Shown here piece after piece: positions 27,344-35,763 of a stretch of DNA of 64,000 nt; positions within the stretch are counted from its first letter, which is position 1, and every line of letters starts with the position of its first letter. The notes under the pieces are model-generated. The model saw only the letters and a list, made by a program, of their open reading frames with translations. It was not told the origin of the DNA and did no database searches. Both the position numbers and the translations under genes were made by a program. This DNA is from Desulfatibacillum sp. (GTDB lineage: Bacteria > Desulfobacterota > Desulfobacteria > Desulfobacterales > Desulfatibacillaceae): the NCBI GenBank assembly GCA_016342355.1, contig JAEINP010000013.1, positions 48,514 through 112,513 of the forward strand. The letters run 5' to 3'.

Positions 27344-27805
27344 ATGGACGTTAAAGTGATCAACCCATTTATTTCGGCAACCCTGAATGTGCTGGACACC
27401 ATGGCGATGACCAAAGCACGGGCCGAAAACCTGTACATCAAAAAAAACGAGGTCGCCACCGGGGACGTGACCGCCGTGATCGGCCTTTCCGGAGATACCC
27501 GCGGGACCGTCTCTGTCAGCTTTACGGAGGAGTGCGCCACGGCCATTGTCTCCAAAATGCTGGGAGAGAAAATCGATAGCCTTAATGAGGACATTAAGGA
27601 TGCGGTGGGCGAAATAGGCAATATGATCTCCGGCCAAGCCCGCGTGAAACTGGAAGAACTGGGCCGGGTGTTATACGCCGCCGTGCCCACGGTGATTACG
27701 GGAAAAAACCACTCCATCAATCATATCACTACCTATCCAGTCGTGGCGATTCCCTTTGTTACGGAAAACGGCACCTTTACCATTGAGGTTTGCTTTGAAG
27801 AATAG
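27344..27805 (+). CDS. cheX: CheX-like chemotaxis phosphatase
   Basis: 153 residues, same length and organisation as CheX. The catalytic helix DAVGEIGNMISGQA has the E-x-x-N pair that CheC/CheX phosphatases use to hydrolyse the aspartyl phosphate of CheY-type receivers. The preceding TAVIGLSGDTRGTVSVSF strand also matches. It starts 52 bases after the REC-NMT1-CheW stop, so the most likely substrate is that protein's own receiver. It is cytosolic, with no membrane segment. No cheA, cheB, cheR or receptor gene occurs in the window. Confidence 0.85.
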   Translation: MDVKVINPFISATLNVLDTMAMTKARAENLYIKKNEVATGDVTAVIGLSGDTRGTVSVSFTEECATAIVSKMLGEKIDSLNEDIKDAVGEIGNMISGQARVKLEELGRVLYAAVPTVITGKNHSINHITTYPVVAIPFVTENGTFTIEVCFEE

Positions 27806-27877
27806 ACGAGCCCGGCCCCTATTAGGCCGCGCATCGGAAAGATTATTAGTTCCGGATTTCATCCAAGGAGGATAAAC

Positions 27878-28798
27878 ATGGCCGATAAGACTGTCATCAG
27901 GGTAGGGCATTTACCCATTACCGACCACCTGATTCTGGGTTTGACCAAGTATAAGCTGGAAAAAGGGGGCGAAACCTTTAACCACGCCTCTTTGGAAACC
28001 GTCAGCATCGGAGGATGGAACCAGGTGGCCGACTCCCTTGCAAACGGCGAAATAAACGCCGCCTTTATCCTGGCCCCCACGGCTATGGATCTCTACAAGT
28101 CCGGCGTTCCCATCAAGATGGTCATGTTCACCCACCGGACAGGCAGCGTGCTCATCACAAATAAACGGGCAAATATCCAAACCCTGGAGGACTTCGCGGG
28201 AAAGGTCATCATCATTCCGTATCAGCTTTCCGTCCATCACATGCTTTTGCACAAGCTCTTGTCCGAAAAAGGCATGGTCCCGGGCAAGGACGTAATGCTG
28301 GAAGTCATGGCGCCGGGCCAAATGCCCATGGCCATCCAGTATGATGAAGAAGGCGAGGTGGGAGGCTTTATTGTGGCCGAACCCTTTGGGTCTCAGGCTG
28401 TGGCCGAGGGCTACGGGGAAGAATTCGCCCTGTCCAAGGATATCTGGCCGAATCATCCCTGCTGTGTGTGCGTCATGACCGAGGAACTTACAAAAGGTCA
28501 CCCGGACGCTGTCCTGGAACTGATAAAAAGCCTGGAAGTCTCGGGCCGCTATGCTTCCCAAAAACCCGCAGGGGCCGCTGCCGTGGGCGCGTGGTTTTTC
28601 AACCAGAAAAGGGAAATCATGGAACGGGTGCTGGTGGGTGAAGTCCAGCGCATCCGAACCGACGAACTTCTGCCCGTGGTGGAGGACTTGACCGTTATCC
28701 AGGATTATATGTGCGACAAGATGGGCGTGCTTTCGGAAAAAATCGATCTGGAAAAATTCGTGGACGCCAGTTTCGCCCAGGAAGCGGGCTGCAAATAG
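27878..28798 (+). CDS. Cytosolic NMT1/NrtA-family solute-binding protein
   Basis: 306 residues, the size of a mature periplasmic binding protein of the nitrate/sulfonate/taurine (NMT1) type, but beginning MADKTVIRVGHLP without a signal peptide or lipobox. The start is fixed by AAGGAGG seven bases before the ATG. It is a paralogue of the middle domain of the fusion at 25372-27291: both share ITDHL near the start, GGWN, LAPxAMDL, HRxGSV, HHML and NHPCCV. There are no ABC permease or ATPase genes nearby. NasS, a cytosolic NrtA relative that senses nitrate, is a precedent for a soluble sensor of this fold. It may share or buffer the ligand of the fusion protein. The ligand is unknown. Confidence 0.8.
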   Translation: MADKTVIRVGHLPITDHLILGLTKYKLEKGGETFNHASLETVSIGGWNQVADSLANGEINAAFILAPTAMDLYKSGVPIKMVMFTHRTGSVLITNKRANIQTLEDFAGKVIIIPYQLSVHHMLLHKLLSEKGMVPGKDVMLEVMAPGQMPMAIQYDEEGEVGGFIVAEPFGSQAVAEGYGEEFALSKDIWPNHPCCVCVMTEELTKGHPDAVLELIKSLEVSGRYASQKPAGAAAVGAWFFNQKREIMERVLVGEVQRIRTDELLPVVEDLTVIQDYMCDKMGVLSEKIDLEKFVDASFAQEAGCK

Positions 28799-28816
28799 AC
28801 TGAATACAACACTCCC

Positions 28817-28873
28817 GCCCGGCATTTGTCCGATTTGTAAACCCCCTCTGGCAAATTGCCGGGCAGTCTTTTA
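28817..28873 (+). terminator. Intrinsic terminator after solute-binding gene
   Basis: GCCCGGCA (28817-28824) pairs with TGCCGGGC (28857-28864); TTTG/CAAA extends the stem past a bulge, and a T-rich AGTCTTTTATT follows. It ends the 25.4-28.8 kb transcript 19 bases after the last stop. Confidence 0.6.
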
Positions 28874-29020
28874 TTACAGCCGAGAATGAGGTTTTTCACC
28901 GATTCAGGAGCGCCTGCTCCTGGACATCTGTTCAAATCTTGTGTATCCTTCGCCCCGGGAATTACAGCCTGTCTGCACAATTTTATCTAAACATGCCTTG
29001 AAAATACGTAGGAGGGGGAT

Positions 29021-30325
29021 ATGGGCCACTTGGTCGGTAAGGACATCTATAAACAACTGGTGCAAAAAATTGACGCCCAGCCTGTAAGGGTTCCGCTGAA
29101 CGATCGCATATACAACATCGTCAAAACCTTGTATTCGGCGGACGAGGCCGAGGTTTACGTCAAAATGCCCTACGGCCTGTCCACCGTGGACCGCATCGCC
29201 AAATGCACCGCCATGGAACCCACCCGGCTCAGGAATGTCCTGGAAAGCCTCAGCGACAAGGGCTTGGTCATTGATTTATGGATCGAAGACCAATACAACT
29301 ACATGCCTTCCCCAATCGCCGTGGGCATTTTCGAGTTCACCATGATGCGCACCACAGGCGATCTGGACATGAAAGCCTGGGCGAAACTCTTTCACAAATA
29401 TTTTGAAGACGGCTCCCTGTATAAGGCCAATTTTACGGAAGGCATGCAGGTCGGACCCCTGCGCACCATTCCCCATGTGGAATCCCTGGCCGATCATGTG
29501 GAGATTCTGGACTACGAAAAAGCCATCCACATTGTGGAAACCGCCGAAAAAATGGCCGTGGGCCTGTGCTCGTGCAGGCATGAAAAATACCATGCCGACG
29601 CCAAAGAGTGCGACGTGCCCATGGATACCTGCCTGTCCTTTGGCATGGGCGCGGAATTCCTGACCCGCCACAACATGGCCACGGAAGTGGGCAAATCCCA
29701 AATGCTGGAAAACCTGGCCCGGTCCCGGGAATACGGATTGGTGTTCCAGGCGGATAACGTCCAAAAAGGCATAGCTTCCATCTGCCAATGCTGCGGATGC
29801 TGCTGCAACCTGCTGTTGGGCATGAATAAATTCGGGTACGAAAACGCCATCGTCACCAGCAATTTCATCGCCAGCATCGACGACGCCCAATGCAACGGCT
29901 GCGGCAAATGCGCCAAAGCCTGCCCCATCAACGCCATCACCATGGTTGCTGACGCCAACACGGAAACCAAACGGAAAAAACAACCCGAAATCAACCTGGA
30001 TATCTGCATCGGGTGCGGGGTCTGCGGCTTGAGTTGCAAGCCCGCCGCGTGCCGTCTGGTGGCCAGGGAACAACGGGTCATCCATCCGGAAACCACCTTT
30101 GAACGGGTCATTCTCCAGTCCCTGGAACGGGGAACCCTCCAGAACCAGATTTTCGACAATCCCCAGAACATCGGAAACAAAACCATGAACGCCATCCTGG
30201 GCGCCTTTTTGAATCTCAACCCGGTCAAGAAAGCCCTCATGAGCGATACGCTCCGGTCCAGGTTCTTGGGAGCTATGCGCACCGGCGTCAAACTCCAGGG
30301 CAAGGGCTGGCTCACGGATATGTAA
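29021..30325 (+). CDS. Winged-helix plus 2x[4Fe-4S] ferredoxin protein
   Basis: 434 residues. The N-terminal 90 residues look like a winged-helix domain (LSTVDRIAKCTAMEPTRLRN followed by a wing). The middle is cysteine-rich: CSCRHEK near 187, then CQCCGCCC near 257. Two ferredoxin clusters follow, CNGCGKCAKACP and CIGCGVCGLSC. It could be an Fe-S oxidoreductase or a redox-responsive regulator; no catalytic domain is evident. GGAGGGGGAT precedes the ATG. It is separated from the solute-binding gene by a terminator, so the functional link is only positional. A decayed relative lies at 36.25-36.75 kb, and the last 35 bases are repeated at 30997. Confidence 0.75.
   Translation: MGHLVGKDIYKQLVQKIDAQPVRVPLNDRIYNIVKTLYSADEAEVYVKMPYGLSTVDRIAKCTAMEPTRLRNVLESLSDKGLVIDLWIEDQYNYMPSPIAVGIFEFTMMRTTGDLDMKAWAKLFHKYFEDGSLYKANFTEGMQVGPLRTIPHVESLADHVEILDYEKAIHIVETAEKMAVGLCSCRHEKYHADAKECDVPMDTCLSFGMGAEFLTRHNMATEVGKSQMLENLARSREYGLVFQADNVQKGIASICQCCGCCCNLLLGMNKFGYENAIVTSNFIASIDDAQCNGCGKCAKACPINAITMVADANTETKRKKQPEINLDICIGCGVCGLSCKPAACRLVAREQRVIHPETTFERVILQSLERGTLQNQIFDNPQNIGNKTMNAILGAFLNLNPVKKALMSDTLRSRFLGAMRTGVKLQGKGWLTDM
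30290..30324 (+). repeat. 35-bp direct repeat, copy 1 (3' end of Fe-S gene)
   Basis: The last 35 bases of the winged-helix/ferredoxin gene, from AAACTCCAGGGCAA to CGGATATGTA. It matches 30997-31031 at 33 of 35 positions. Confidence 0.85.
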
Positions 30326-30343
30326 AACTCCGGGGCATCAAGT

Positions 30344-30763
30344 ATGATAAAAATACTATACACAGACGAGATGATAGAGGGTGAGCCCGGTCCAAACTTT
30401 TATTGGGTAGGGCTTCCGGAAGATTACTTGAAACTAATTATGGACCTTCAGGATCTTGGCAAGCACAACGACTTGGAAATTGAGCTAAACCGGCTAAATT
30501 ATGTTTGCGTGGAAGGAGGCATTATCGTTCGTGCAGTTTCAAGCGCTGGTGGCAATATCTTGTGTGAAAGATCTGAGAGCAATGTTCTAATGATGTTAAG
30601 TCCATCTCTATGGAGAGACATTTTTCATCACTTTTTGGCAGTTGCATTTTATCCATGTCATGATTATTTGGATTTTGAAGGACAAAACTTGGTTGAAACA
30701 GCGAACTATATAATTAGCTCAGAAGCAGGGGGTTTTAGCCCAAGTTCATCAAAAAAACATTGA
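30344..30763 (+). CDS. Hypothetical protein, AT-rich insert
   Basis: 139 residues, no family I recognise. It starts MIKILYTDEMIEGEPGPNFYW and ends in a serine/lysine tail; predicted soluble, mixed alpha/beta, size and look of a small immunity-type or DUF protein. Base composition is clearly more AT-rich than its neighbours, and it lies between the two copies of a 35-bp repeat, which points to acquisition. No strong ribosome site: CATCAAGT precedes the ATG, so translation may be weak. Treat as a probable but unproven gene. Confidence 0.5.
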   Translation: MIKILYTDEMIEGEPGPNFYWVGLPEDYLKLIMDLQDLGKHNDLEIELNRLNYVCVEGGIIVRAVSSAGGNILCERSESNVLMMLSPSLWRDIFHHFLAVAFYPCHDYLDFEGQNLVETANYIISSEAGGFSPSSSKKH

Positions 30764-30996
30764 AAGCAGAAATCCCGGCCAGAATTACGGGATGGTTAAG
30801 CCTACCCCTTGAAACTATCGGGGGCGCGGGTGACACTGACACCCGAAAAGAGTAATTGGGTGACCCTTGCAGCGTCCTTTGTCGCCAGAGTGCGAGGGAC
30901 AGTTTCTTTCGGACTGAGTGCTGGGAATACTGTTTGATATCAATTAAGCAAAGCGTCCCCGGAATTCCGGAATTCAAAAGCGTCCATGGAACTCGT

Positions 30997-31031
30997 AAAC
31001 TCCAGGGCAAAGGCTGGCTCGCGGATATGTA
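30997..31031 (+). repeat. 35-bp direct repeat, copy 2 (gene-end remnant)
   Basis: Repeats the 3' end of the Fe-S gene including the in-frame stop (TAG instead of TAA). No homology to the gene extends upstream beyond a few bases. Between 30764 and 31111 I see only this remnant, the palindrome GAATTCCGGAATTC at 30962-30975 and a small CGGGTG/CACCCG hairpin at 30827-30845. Confidence 0.8.
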
Positions 31032-31111
31032 GGCTTGCTGTTTGGTTAAGTTTAGGGTTTGATCACAACAACATGGATTGTGATCAAACCCGGAACTCTA
31101 GTCATATCAGG

Positions 31112-33226
31112 TTACACTGCTGGAAACAGTTTCTGCATATGGGCCTTCATGGCTGGACTCAACTGCTTGAACAATCGGGCGTTGTAAGATGCATTGTACG
31201 GAATCCCCCTGGATGTCAGATCCTGATATTGGATGGACGGATCGGCAACCCCGCCGACCCCCGTGATTTGCTCACCACTTTGGGGCTGTGTCGGGTCCGT
31301 AGGCGGTATGGGTTTGCCTAAAAAAGTCTCGTAGTTAGGAGCACTCATGGTTAAATTGCCATGAACTATCTGTTGGGCGGCAATCGCATTCCTTCTGGAT
31401 TTGGCTGCGGGTGTTCCCTCTGCAATAGCCGGATCCACGTTCACCGCTTCAATGGAGACCGAGTAATCGCTGTTGAGGAGGATTTCGAAAGTGCGGAATT
31501 GCTGCGGAAAATCACGCAAAGATGAAGTTTCAACCTGCCAGAAACCTTTTTCAGGCTCATTGTCCGGGTCTGGGGATACAAAAGCCTTAACATGATTGAG
31601 ATGACGATGACCGGCGATCCACATTAACAGGTTGGTGGTGCTCTGAAGTTTATTGACAAGTCCAGTCAGGTCCACGGCATTGTCCGTTGTGGCTGATTCA
31701 TCGCCTTCTTTACCCGTCCACCATTCCAACTCAGTACCCCTGTTGGCAACCGCAATGGGGATGTGGGCGGCGATGATCATCAGTTGATTGGCTGCCTGAC
31801 CATCGTCAAGTTCGGCTTGCAGCCAGGCCCAGCGGGTATCATCAAGAAATCCGTGTCCGTGGATATCGACAGAGCCGTCGTCTTCCCGCTGAGTATCGTC
31901 CAGCACAATCACCTTGAGCGGCAGATCGGACTTGGGCTCAAAGCTGTAACAGGCAAAGCCGGCTTTCTCGCCATCTGGGACCAAATGGAAATTCGGGTTG
32001 GATGAAACCAGGTTGAAACCATGGCCCATGGGGCTGGTCGTTGTCTTGAAGAATTCGCGGATCCATTCCTCTCTGTGCAGTGACCGGCGGTCGGGATCAG
32101 CGGCGACTTTTGGCGGGGTGCTGTAATCCCCTTCCGGCCCCGAGTTGATAATGGCGCCGTCAGGGGTTGAACCATCAATGACTCCTTGGTAAAACAGCGG
32201 CAAACCCGAACCCGTCAAATTGTTTTTGTCAAACAGGGCCGGGAATTTGGAGAGCTTTGGACTGAGCAATTCGTTCGGCAGCGCCCAGACTTTATCGCTG
32301 ATGTATGAATCCTCAAGGCCGGTTTCATAGACAGGGAAGGAACCGATCATGAAATGGTCATGGTTGCCCAGGGTCTGATAGAACGGGATCGATTTGTCGA
32401 GCCCCGCCGCCTTGAACGGCTTTTGATAATCAACGGTGTCTGCGCCGAGGTGAGCGCCGGAGCAGGGGACAATAACCTTGCCGTCAATGATGTCAAGGTA
32501 CCACCTCAGTTCGTTATACATGGTCGTATTGCACGCATCCCCCAGAGAAATGAAAAAATCAAAGGGATTTTCTTTATGCAGGGCGTTTGCCGTTTGAATG
32601 GCCGCATCAAAAACATGGGGGGAATAGAGCATGACCCCCGAGTAAATGGATGTGTTTACTCCGGCGTGGTCCGGATTCGATTGCTGCATGAAAATCAGCT
32701 GGTTGGGGGCTTCCTTATCGGTGAGATGGATATCGGTCATGGCAAAGAAGTTCAGCAGCTTTGTACTTGTTGCAATGGATGAGGCATCATAACCGGTGGG
32801 CATGATATCCATCCGCGGAACGATCGGCAGGGGCTGATCCAGATATTCCCACTGACCATATCCCAGCTTGTCGTATTCCGGAACCTGACTGAGCTCCGCC
32901 CAGGTCAGAGCGGTTCCGCCGTTGGGGCTTGTCGCCGGGTCAGCCGGGTCAGGCATCTTTTTGGGCGAGGGATCAGAAGGCTTTACATATGGAAATGTAA
33001 TCATCCTCCCGGTTGTTTTAAGAACCGGGGAATCAATGGGGTATCTTAATACCTGTTTTACAGCGTCACCATAGCCGCCGATGCAGCCGCCGTGGTTACA
33101 ACCAAACATCAATGGCGTCAAAGAAACACATACGGCTGTTCCGGTGCATACTTTTATGAAATGGCGACGGGAAAGACCATCTCCTTTTTCTATATCACCA
33201 ACCCGGTCTGAATTGCCGTTGATCAT
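31112..33226 (-). CDS. Tat-exported metallophosphoesterase
   Basis: 704 residues from the chosen start (AGGAGGG eight bases upstream of the ATG at 33226; an in-frame ATG further up has none). A twin-arginine signal with Arg20-Arg21 in LSRRHFIKV is followed by a hydrophobic stretch ending in MFGC, which may be a lipobox. The metallophosphoesterase motifs appear in order: DIHLTD, GDACN, GNHDH, AHIPI and GHRHLN, giving the two-metal site of calcineurin-like enzymes. It acts in the periplasm, on an unknown phosphomonoester, diester or nucleotide. It is monocistronic. The long proline-rich and C-terminal regions are outside the core. Confidence 0.88.
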   Translation of the reverse strand: MINGNSDRVGDIEKGDGLSRRHFIKVCTGTAVCVSLTPLMFGCNHGGCIGGYGDAVKQVLRYPIDSPVLKTTGRMITFPYVKPSDPSPKKMPDPADPATSPNGGTALTWAELSQVPEYDKLGYGQWEYLDQPLPIVPRMDIMPTGYDASSIATSTKLLNFFAMTDIHLTDKEAPNQLIFMQQSNPDHAGVNTSIYSGVMLYSPHVFDAAIQTANALHKENPFDFFISLGDACNTTMYNELRWYLDIIDGKVIVPCSGAHLGADTVDYQKPFKAAGLDKSIPFYQTLGNHDHFMIGSFPVYETGLEDSYISDKVWALPNELLSPKLSKFPALFDKNNLTGSGLPLFYQGVIDGSTPDGAIINSGPEGDYSTPPKVAADPDRRSLHREEWIREFFKTTTSPMGHGFNLVSSNPNFHLVPDGEKAGFACYSFEPKSDLPLKVIVLDDTQREDDGSVDIHGHGFLDDTRWAWLQAELDDGQAANQLMIIAAHIPIAVANRGTELEWWTGKEGDESATTDNAVDLTGLVNKLQSTTNLLMWIAGHRHLNHVKAFVSPDPDNEPEKGFWQVETSSLRDFPQQFRTFEILLNSDYSVSIEAVNVDPAIAEGTPAAKSRRNAIAAQQIVHGNLTMSAPNYETFLGKPIPPTDPTQPQSGEQITGVGGVADPSIQYQDLTSRGIPYNASYNARLFKQLSPAMKAHMQKLFPAV

Positions 33227-33567
33227 GAATACACCCTCCTGTTTTTGGTTCATTGCATTGGAAAGACGGCGCAAGCGTCAGGGCGGACTATCCGCCGGGA
33301 AATCGTTTTAGATATTGCATAAACCGTTCCAATAGATTGATGATTTTCAGCCTAATCCGGGACGCTATGGGGGCAAATCAATATAACGTCCCTGATTATG
33401 GGTTTTAGGGGGCGGGTCTTAGTCTCAGGAGGCAAATCTAAGGTCTCTTAGGAGGCACATTCACGTTTGACGCTTGAAGGATTTTAAAATCGCGGAGGCA
33501 TGTTTTTTAAGGGCGCCCACAAAATTTTTCGGACGCCCTTTCCTTTGGCCTTATTCCGTTCTATCCA
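33227..33567. other. Intergenic region with one hairpin
   Basis: 341 bases between the metallophosphoesterase start and the end of the UxaA-family gene. AAGGGCG (33508-33514) and CGCCCTT (33534-33540) form a hairpin with a long loop next to the lyase gene stop, a possible weak terminator. Nothing else is recognisable. Confidence 0.4.
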
Positions 33568-34728
33568 TCAAAACGACGTATTCTGGCTGTATACGCACAG
33601 GATGCCGTCCTGCTCATTGATCTCCGCCCTGGTCTGTTCGCCGTTGATCACTTCCAGGATGAGCTGCCGGATTTCATCGCCCATCTGGTCCAGGCTTTTT
33701 CCTTCCAGAATAGCCCCGGCGTTCAGGTCCATGTCGTCTTCCAGGGCATGATACATTTTGCTGGTGCTGGCGATTTTGATGACCGGCACAATGGGAAAAC
33801 CAATGGGATTGCCCCTGCCCGTGGTGAACAGCATAACCTGGGACCCGGCCGCCGCCAGGCCGGTGAGGGATTCCGTGTCGTAACCCGGGCCGTGCATGAT
33901 GGACAAACCCTGCTGGGAGGGGATTTCGGCGTACTCGACCACTTGGTTTATCCGGGTGGTCCCGCCCTTGATGATGCACCCCAGGGATTTTTCCCGGATG
34001 CTGCTCATGCCCCCGTCCATGTTTCCGGGCGAGATGGCCATTTTCGCCATGGGTCCTAAAACCTGATGGGTTTTTGCTTCCACGGATTCTATGACGGCCT
34101 TGATCCGCCCCGCAATTTCCGAATTGGCGGCCCGGCGCTCCAGGATATGGCTGGTGCCGATCATCTCGGTGGTTTCCGTAAGAATCACCTTGCCGCCCGA
34201 TTCCACCAGCCAGTCCGAAGCCTTGCCCACCGCTGGATTGGCAGTCACCCCGGAAAAGGCGTCGGAGCCTCCGCATTCCAGGCCAAGGGTGATTTTATCC
34301 AGGGGAAAGGCTTCCCGCTCCACGGCCCGGACCTGAGCCAGGAACTCTTTGGCTATCTCAATGCCCTTGGCGGTAGTTTTGCGTGATCCCCCTTCCTCCT
34401 GGATCATCAAACGGGCGTGCGGCCTGCCCGCCAAAGCTGCGACCAGGGCCATGCCCTCGGCGTTCACAATCTCGCAGCCCAGGCCCACCACCAACACAGC
34501 TCCCACGTTGGGGTTTTTGCAAAGGTTCTGAAAAGTCCGGGAATGGAGGGTCATGTCATCCCCGCCCCGACCGCACCCCATGGCGTGGAGCAATGGCTTC
34601 ACCCCGGGAACTGCCCTGGCAATCGCCGCCGCCACCCCGTTGGCGCAGGATACCGAAGGGATTATCACCACGTGGTTGCGCACCCCAACCGAACCATCAG
34701 CCCGCCCATAACCCATGAATGTTTCCAT
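33568..34728 (-). CDS. UxaA-family lyase large subunit (altronate dehydratase / sulfolactate sulfo-lyase type)
   Basis: 386 residues covering the catalytic C-terminal part of altronate/galactarate dehydratases. GYGRADGSVGVRN at the start, MGCGRGG, LGCE, LECGGSDAFSG and the C-terminal TTGRGNP segment are typical. It is separated by 4 bases from an 88-residue SAF-domain small subunit. This two-subunit split and the sizes fit both split altronate dehydratases and (2R)-sulfolactate sulfo-lyase SuyAB, which releases sulfite from sulfolactate and would suit a sulfite-respiring host. The sequence alone does not decide. It acts in the cytosol and uses a divalent metal. Confidence 0.8.
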   Translation of the reverse strand: METFMGYGRADGSVGVRNHVVIIPSVSCANGVAAAIARAVPGVKPLLHAMGCGRGGDDMTLHSRTFQNLCKNPNVGAVLVVGLGCEIVNAEGMALVAALAGRPHARLMIQEEGGSRKTTAKGIEIAKEFLAQVRAVEREAFPLDKITLGLECGGSDAFSGVTANPAVGKASDWLVESGGKVILTETTEMIGTSHILERRAANSEIAGRIKAVIESVEAKTHQVLGPMAKMAISPGNMDGGMSSIREKSLGCIIKGGTTRINQVVEYAEIPSQQGLSIMHGPGYDTESLTGLAAAGSQVMLFTTGRGNPIGFPIVPVIKIASTSKMYHALEDDMDLNAGAILEGKSLDQMGDEIRQLILEVINGEQTRAEINEQDGILCVYSQNTSF

Positions 34729-34732
34729 ATGC

Positions 34733-34999
34733 CTATTCCCCCTTAATCGTCAGGTTATGGGTGTGGACCCATTCACCCTGCTTTAAGTCCTCTGCGGCCT
34801 GTCCGATGATCTCTCCGTACTTGATGACATCCTGCCCGGTAGCCACGTCTTCAAGCAGCACCTTGTGACTATATGCTATGGAGGAAATGGTGCGGAACAG
34901 CACTTCCTCTCCTGTCCGCACGTCCTCCCCTTGTCCGATGTCCTCCAGGGCGATGGCCACGTTGTCCGCCGGATGCACAATAATCGCGTTTGGTTTCAT
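34733..34999 (-). CDS. UxaA-family small subunit (SAF domain; SuyA/UxaA-N type)
   Basis: 88 residues forming a single SAF domain: AIIVHPADNVAIALEDIGQG at the start and a closing G-E-IIGQA-x-IKQGEWVHTHN segment, as in the N-terminal domain of altronate dehydratase and in SuyA. It precedes the large subunit by four bases and is the first gene of the pair. AGGGGG precedes the ATG. A 20-bp palindrome lies 81 bases upstream. Its role is to complete the active enzyme with the downstream subunit. Confidence 0.8.
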   Translation of the reverse strand: MKPNAIIVHPADNVAIALEDIGQGEDVRTGEEVLFRTISSIAYSHKVLLEDVATGQDVIKYGEIIGQAAEDLKQGEWVHTHNLTIKGE

Positions 35000-35079
35000 T
35001 GTTACCCCCTATGTTGTAACGGATGGTAGTCAGGGCGGGAAAATTCGCCTGTTTGCTTGCTGGACAATATACCTACCTC

Positions 35080-35099
35080 AATGAATCATATGAGTCATT
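35080..35099. promoter_or_regulatory. 20-bp palindrome, likely Crp/Fnr-type operator
   Basis: AATGAATCATATGAGTCATT: AATGA-n-TCATATGA-n-TCATT, symmetrical apart from the central mismatched positions. It lies between the end of the Crp/Fnr-family gene (35137) and the start of the lyase small subunit (34999), in good position to be that regulator's site. Confidence 0.6.
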
Positions 35100-35136
35100 A
35101 ACATAGGTTAATCAAGCGGATGAAAATTGAAAAAAG

Positions 35137-35730
35137 TCAGCCCGATGCTTTCAGGCCGGACCGGATACGGCTGAGGGAAACAGGCGAAATACCCAGGTAC
35201 GAGGCGATGTGATATTGGGAAATGCGATCCGCAAGGCCGGGGTTGCCCTCCAGAAAGGAGAGGTATCTTGCGGCAGCGTCCTCCATGAGCAAGGAACGCT
35301 CCCGGCACTCTTTTTCAAGGAACATCCGCACGGTATAATTGTGGATGAACTTTTCCCAGCAGGGGTGGCCCGCGGAAAGCGTCTCCAGGTCCCCAAAGGA
35401 GAAACACAGCAACTCGCTGTCCTCCAGGGCCTGGATGGAATACCAATTGTCCTGGTTCATAAGATACGGGGCGTACCCGCCCAGGATCTGTCCCTCTTGC
35501 CGAAAAGCCAGGATTCTTTCATCGCCCTTGTCCGTAATGCAAAAGGTCCTGAACAGGCCTGAAGCGATGGCGCCCAGCATGTGGGGCTTTTCTCCGGCCC
35601 GGATGAAAAATTCATGTTTGGGCACATGCAGGGGCCTGAAAAGCGCTTTCAGCTTGTCCCATTCTTCGTCCGGCGCAAGGATATGGAAACCCAGCAATTC
35701 CCGAACCTGTTCGGCGTTTTTTATCCTCAT
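35137..35730 (-). CDS. Crp/Fnr-family transcriptional regulator
   Basis: 197 residues. A cyclic-nucleotide-binding-type beta barrel occupies about 30-120, and the C-terminal HTH is RISQYHIASYLGISPVSLSRIRSGL, close to Crp/Fnr. No Fnr-type N-terminal cysteine cluster is visible, so oxygen-sensing Fe-S binding is unlikely. It sits directly upstream of the two-subunit lyase, same strand, with a palindrome in between. It is likely a local regulator, activator or repressor, of that operon. The effector is unknown. Confidence 0.85.
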   Translation of the reverse strand: MRIKNAEQVRELLGFHILAPDEEWDKLKALFRPLHVPKHEFFIRAGEKPHMLGAIASGLFRTFCITDKGDERILAFRQEGQILGGYAPYLMNQDNWYSIQALEDSELLCFSFGDLETLSAGHPCWEKFIHNYTVRMFLEKECRERSLLMEDAAARYLSFLEGNPGLADRISQYHIASYLGISPVSLSRIRSGLKASG

Positions 35731-35763
35731 GGGGCAATACCTCTTGAAGCAATGGTTCCCGGC

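Noticed and set aside
30827..30845. CGGGTG/CACCCG hairpin as a terminator or REP element
   Set aside because: Only six pairs, no T tract, and no further copies noticed in the window.
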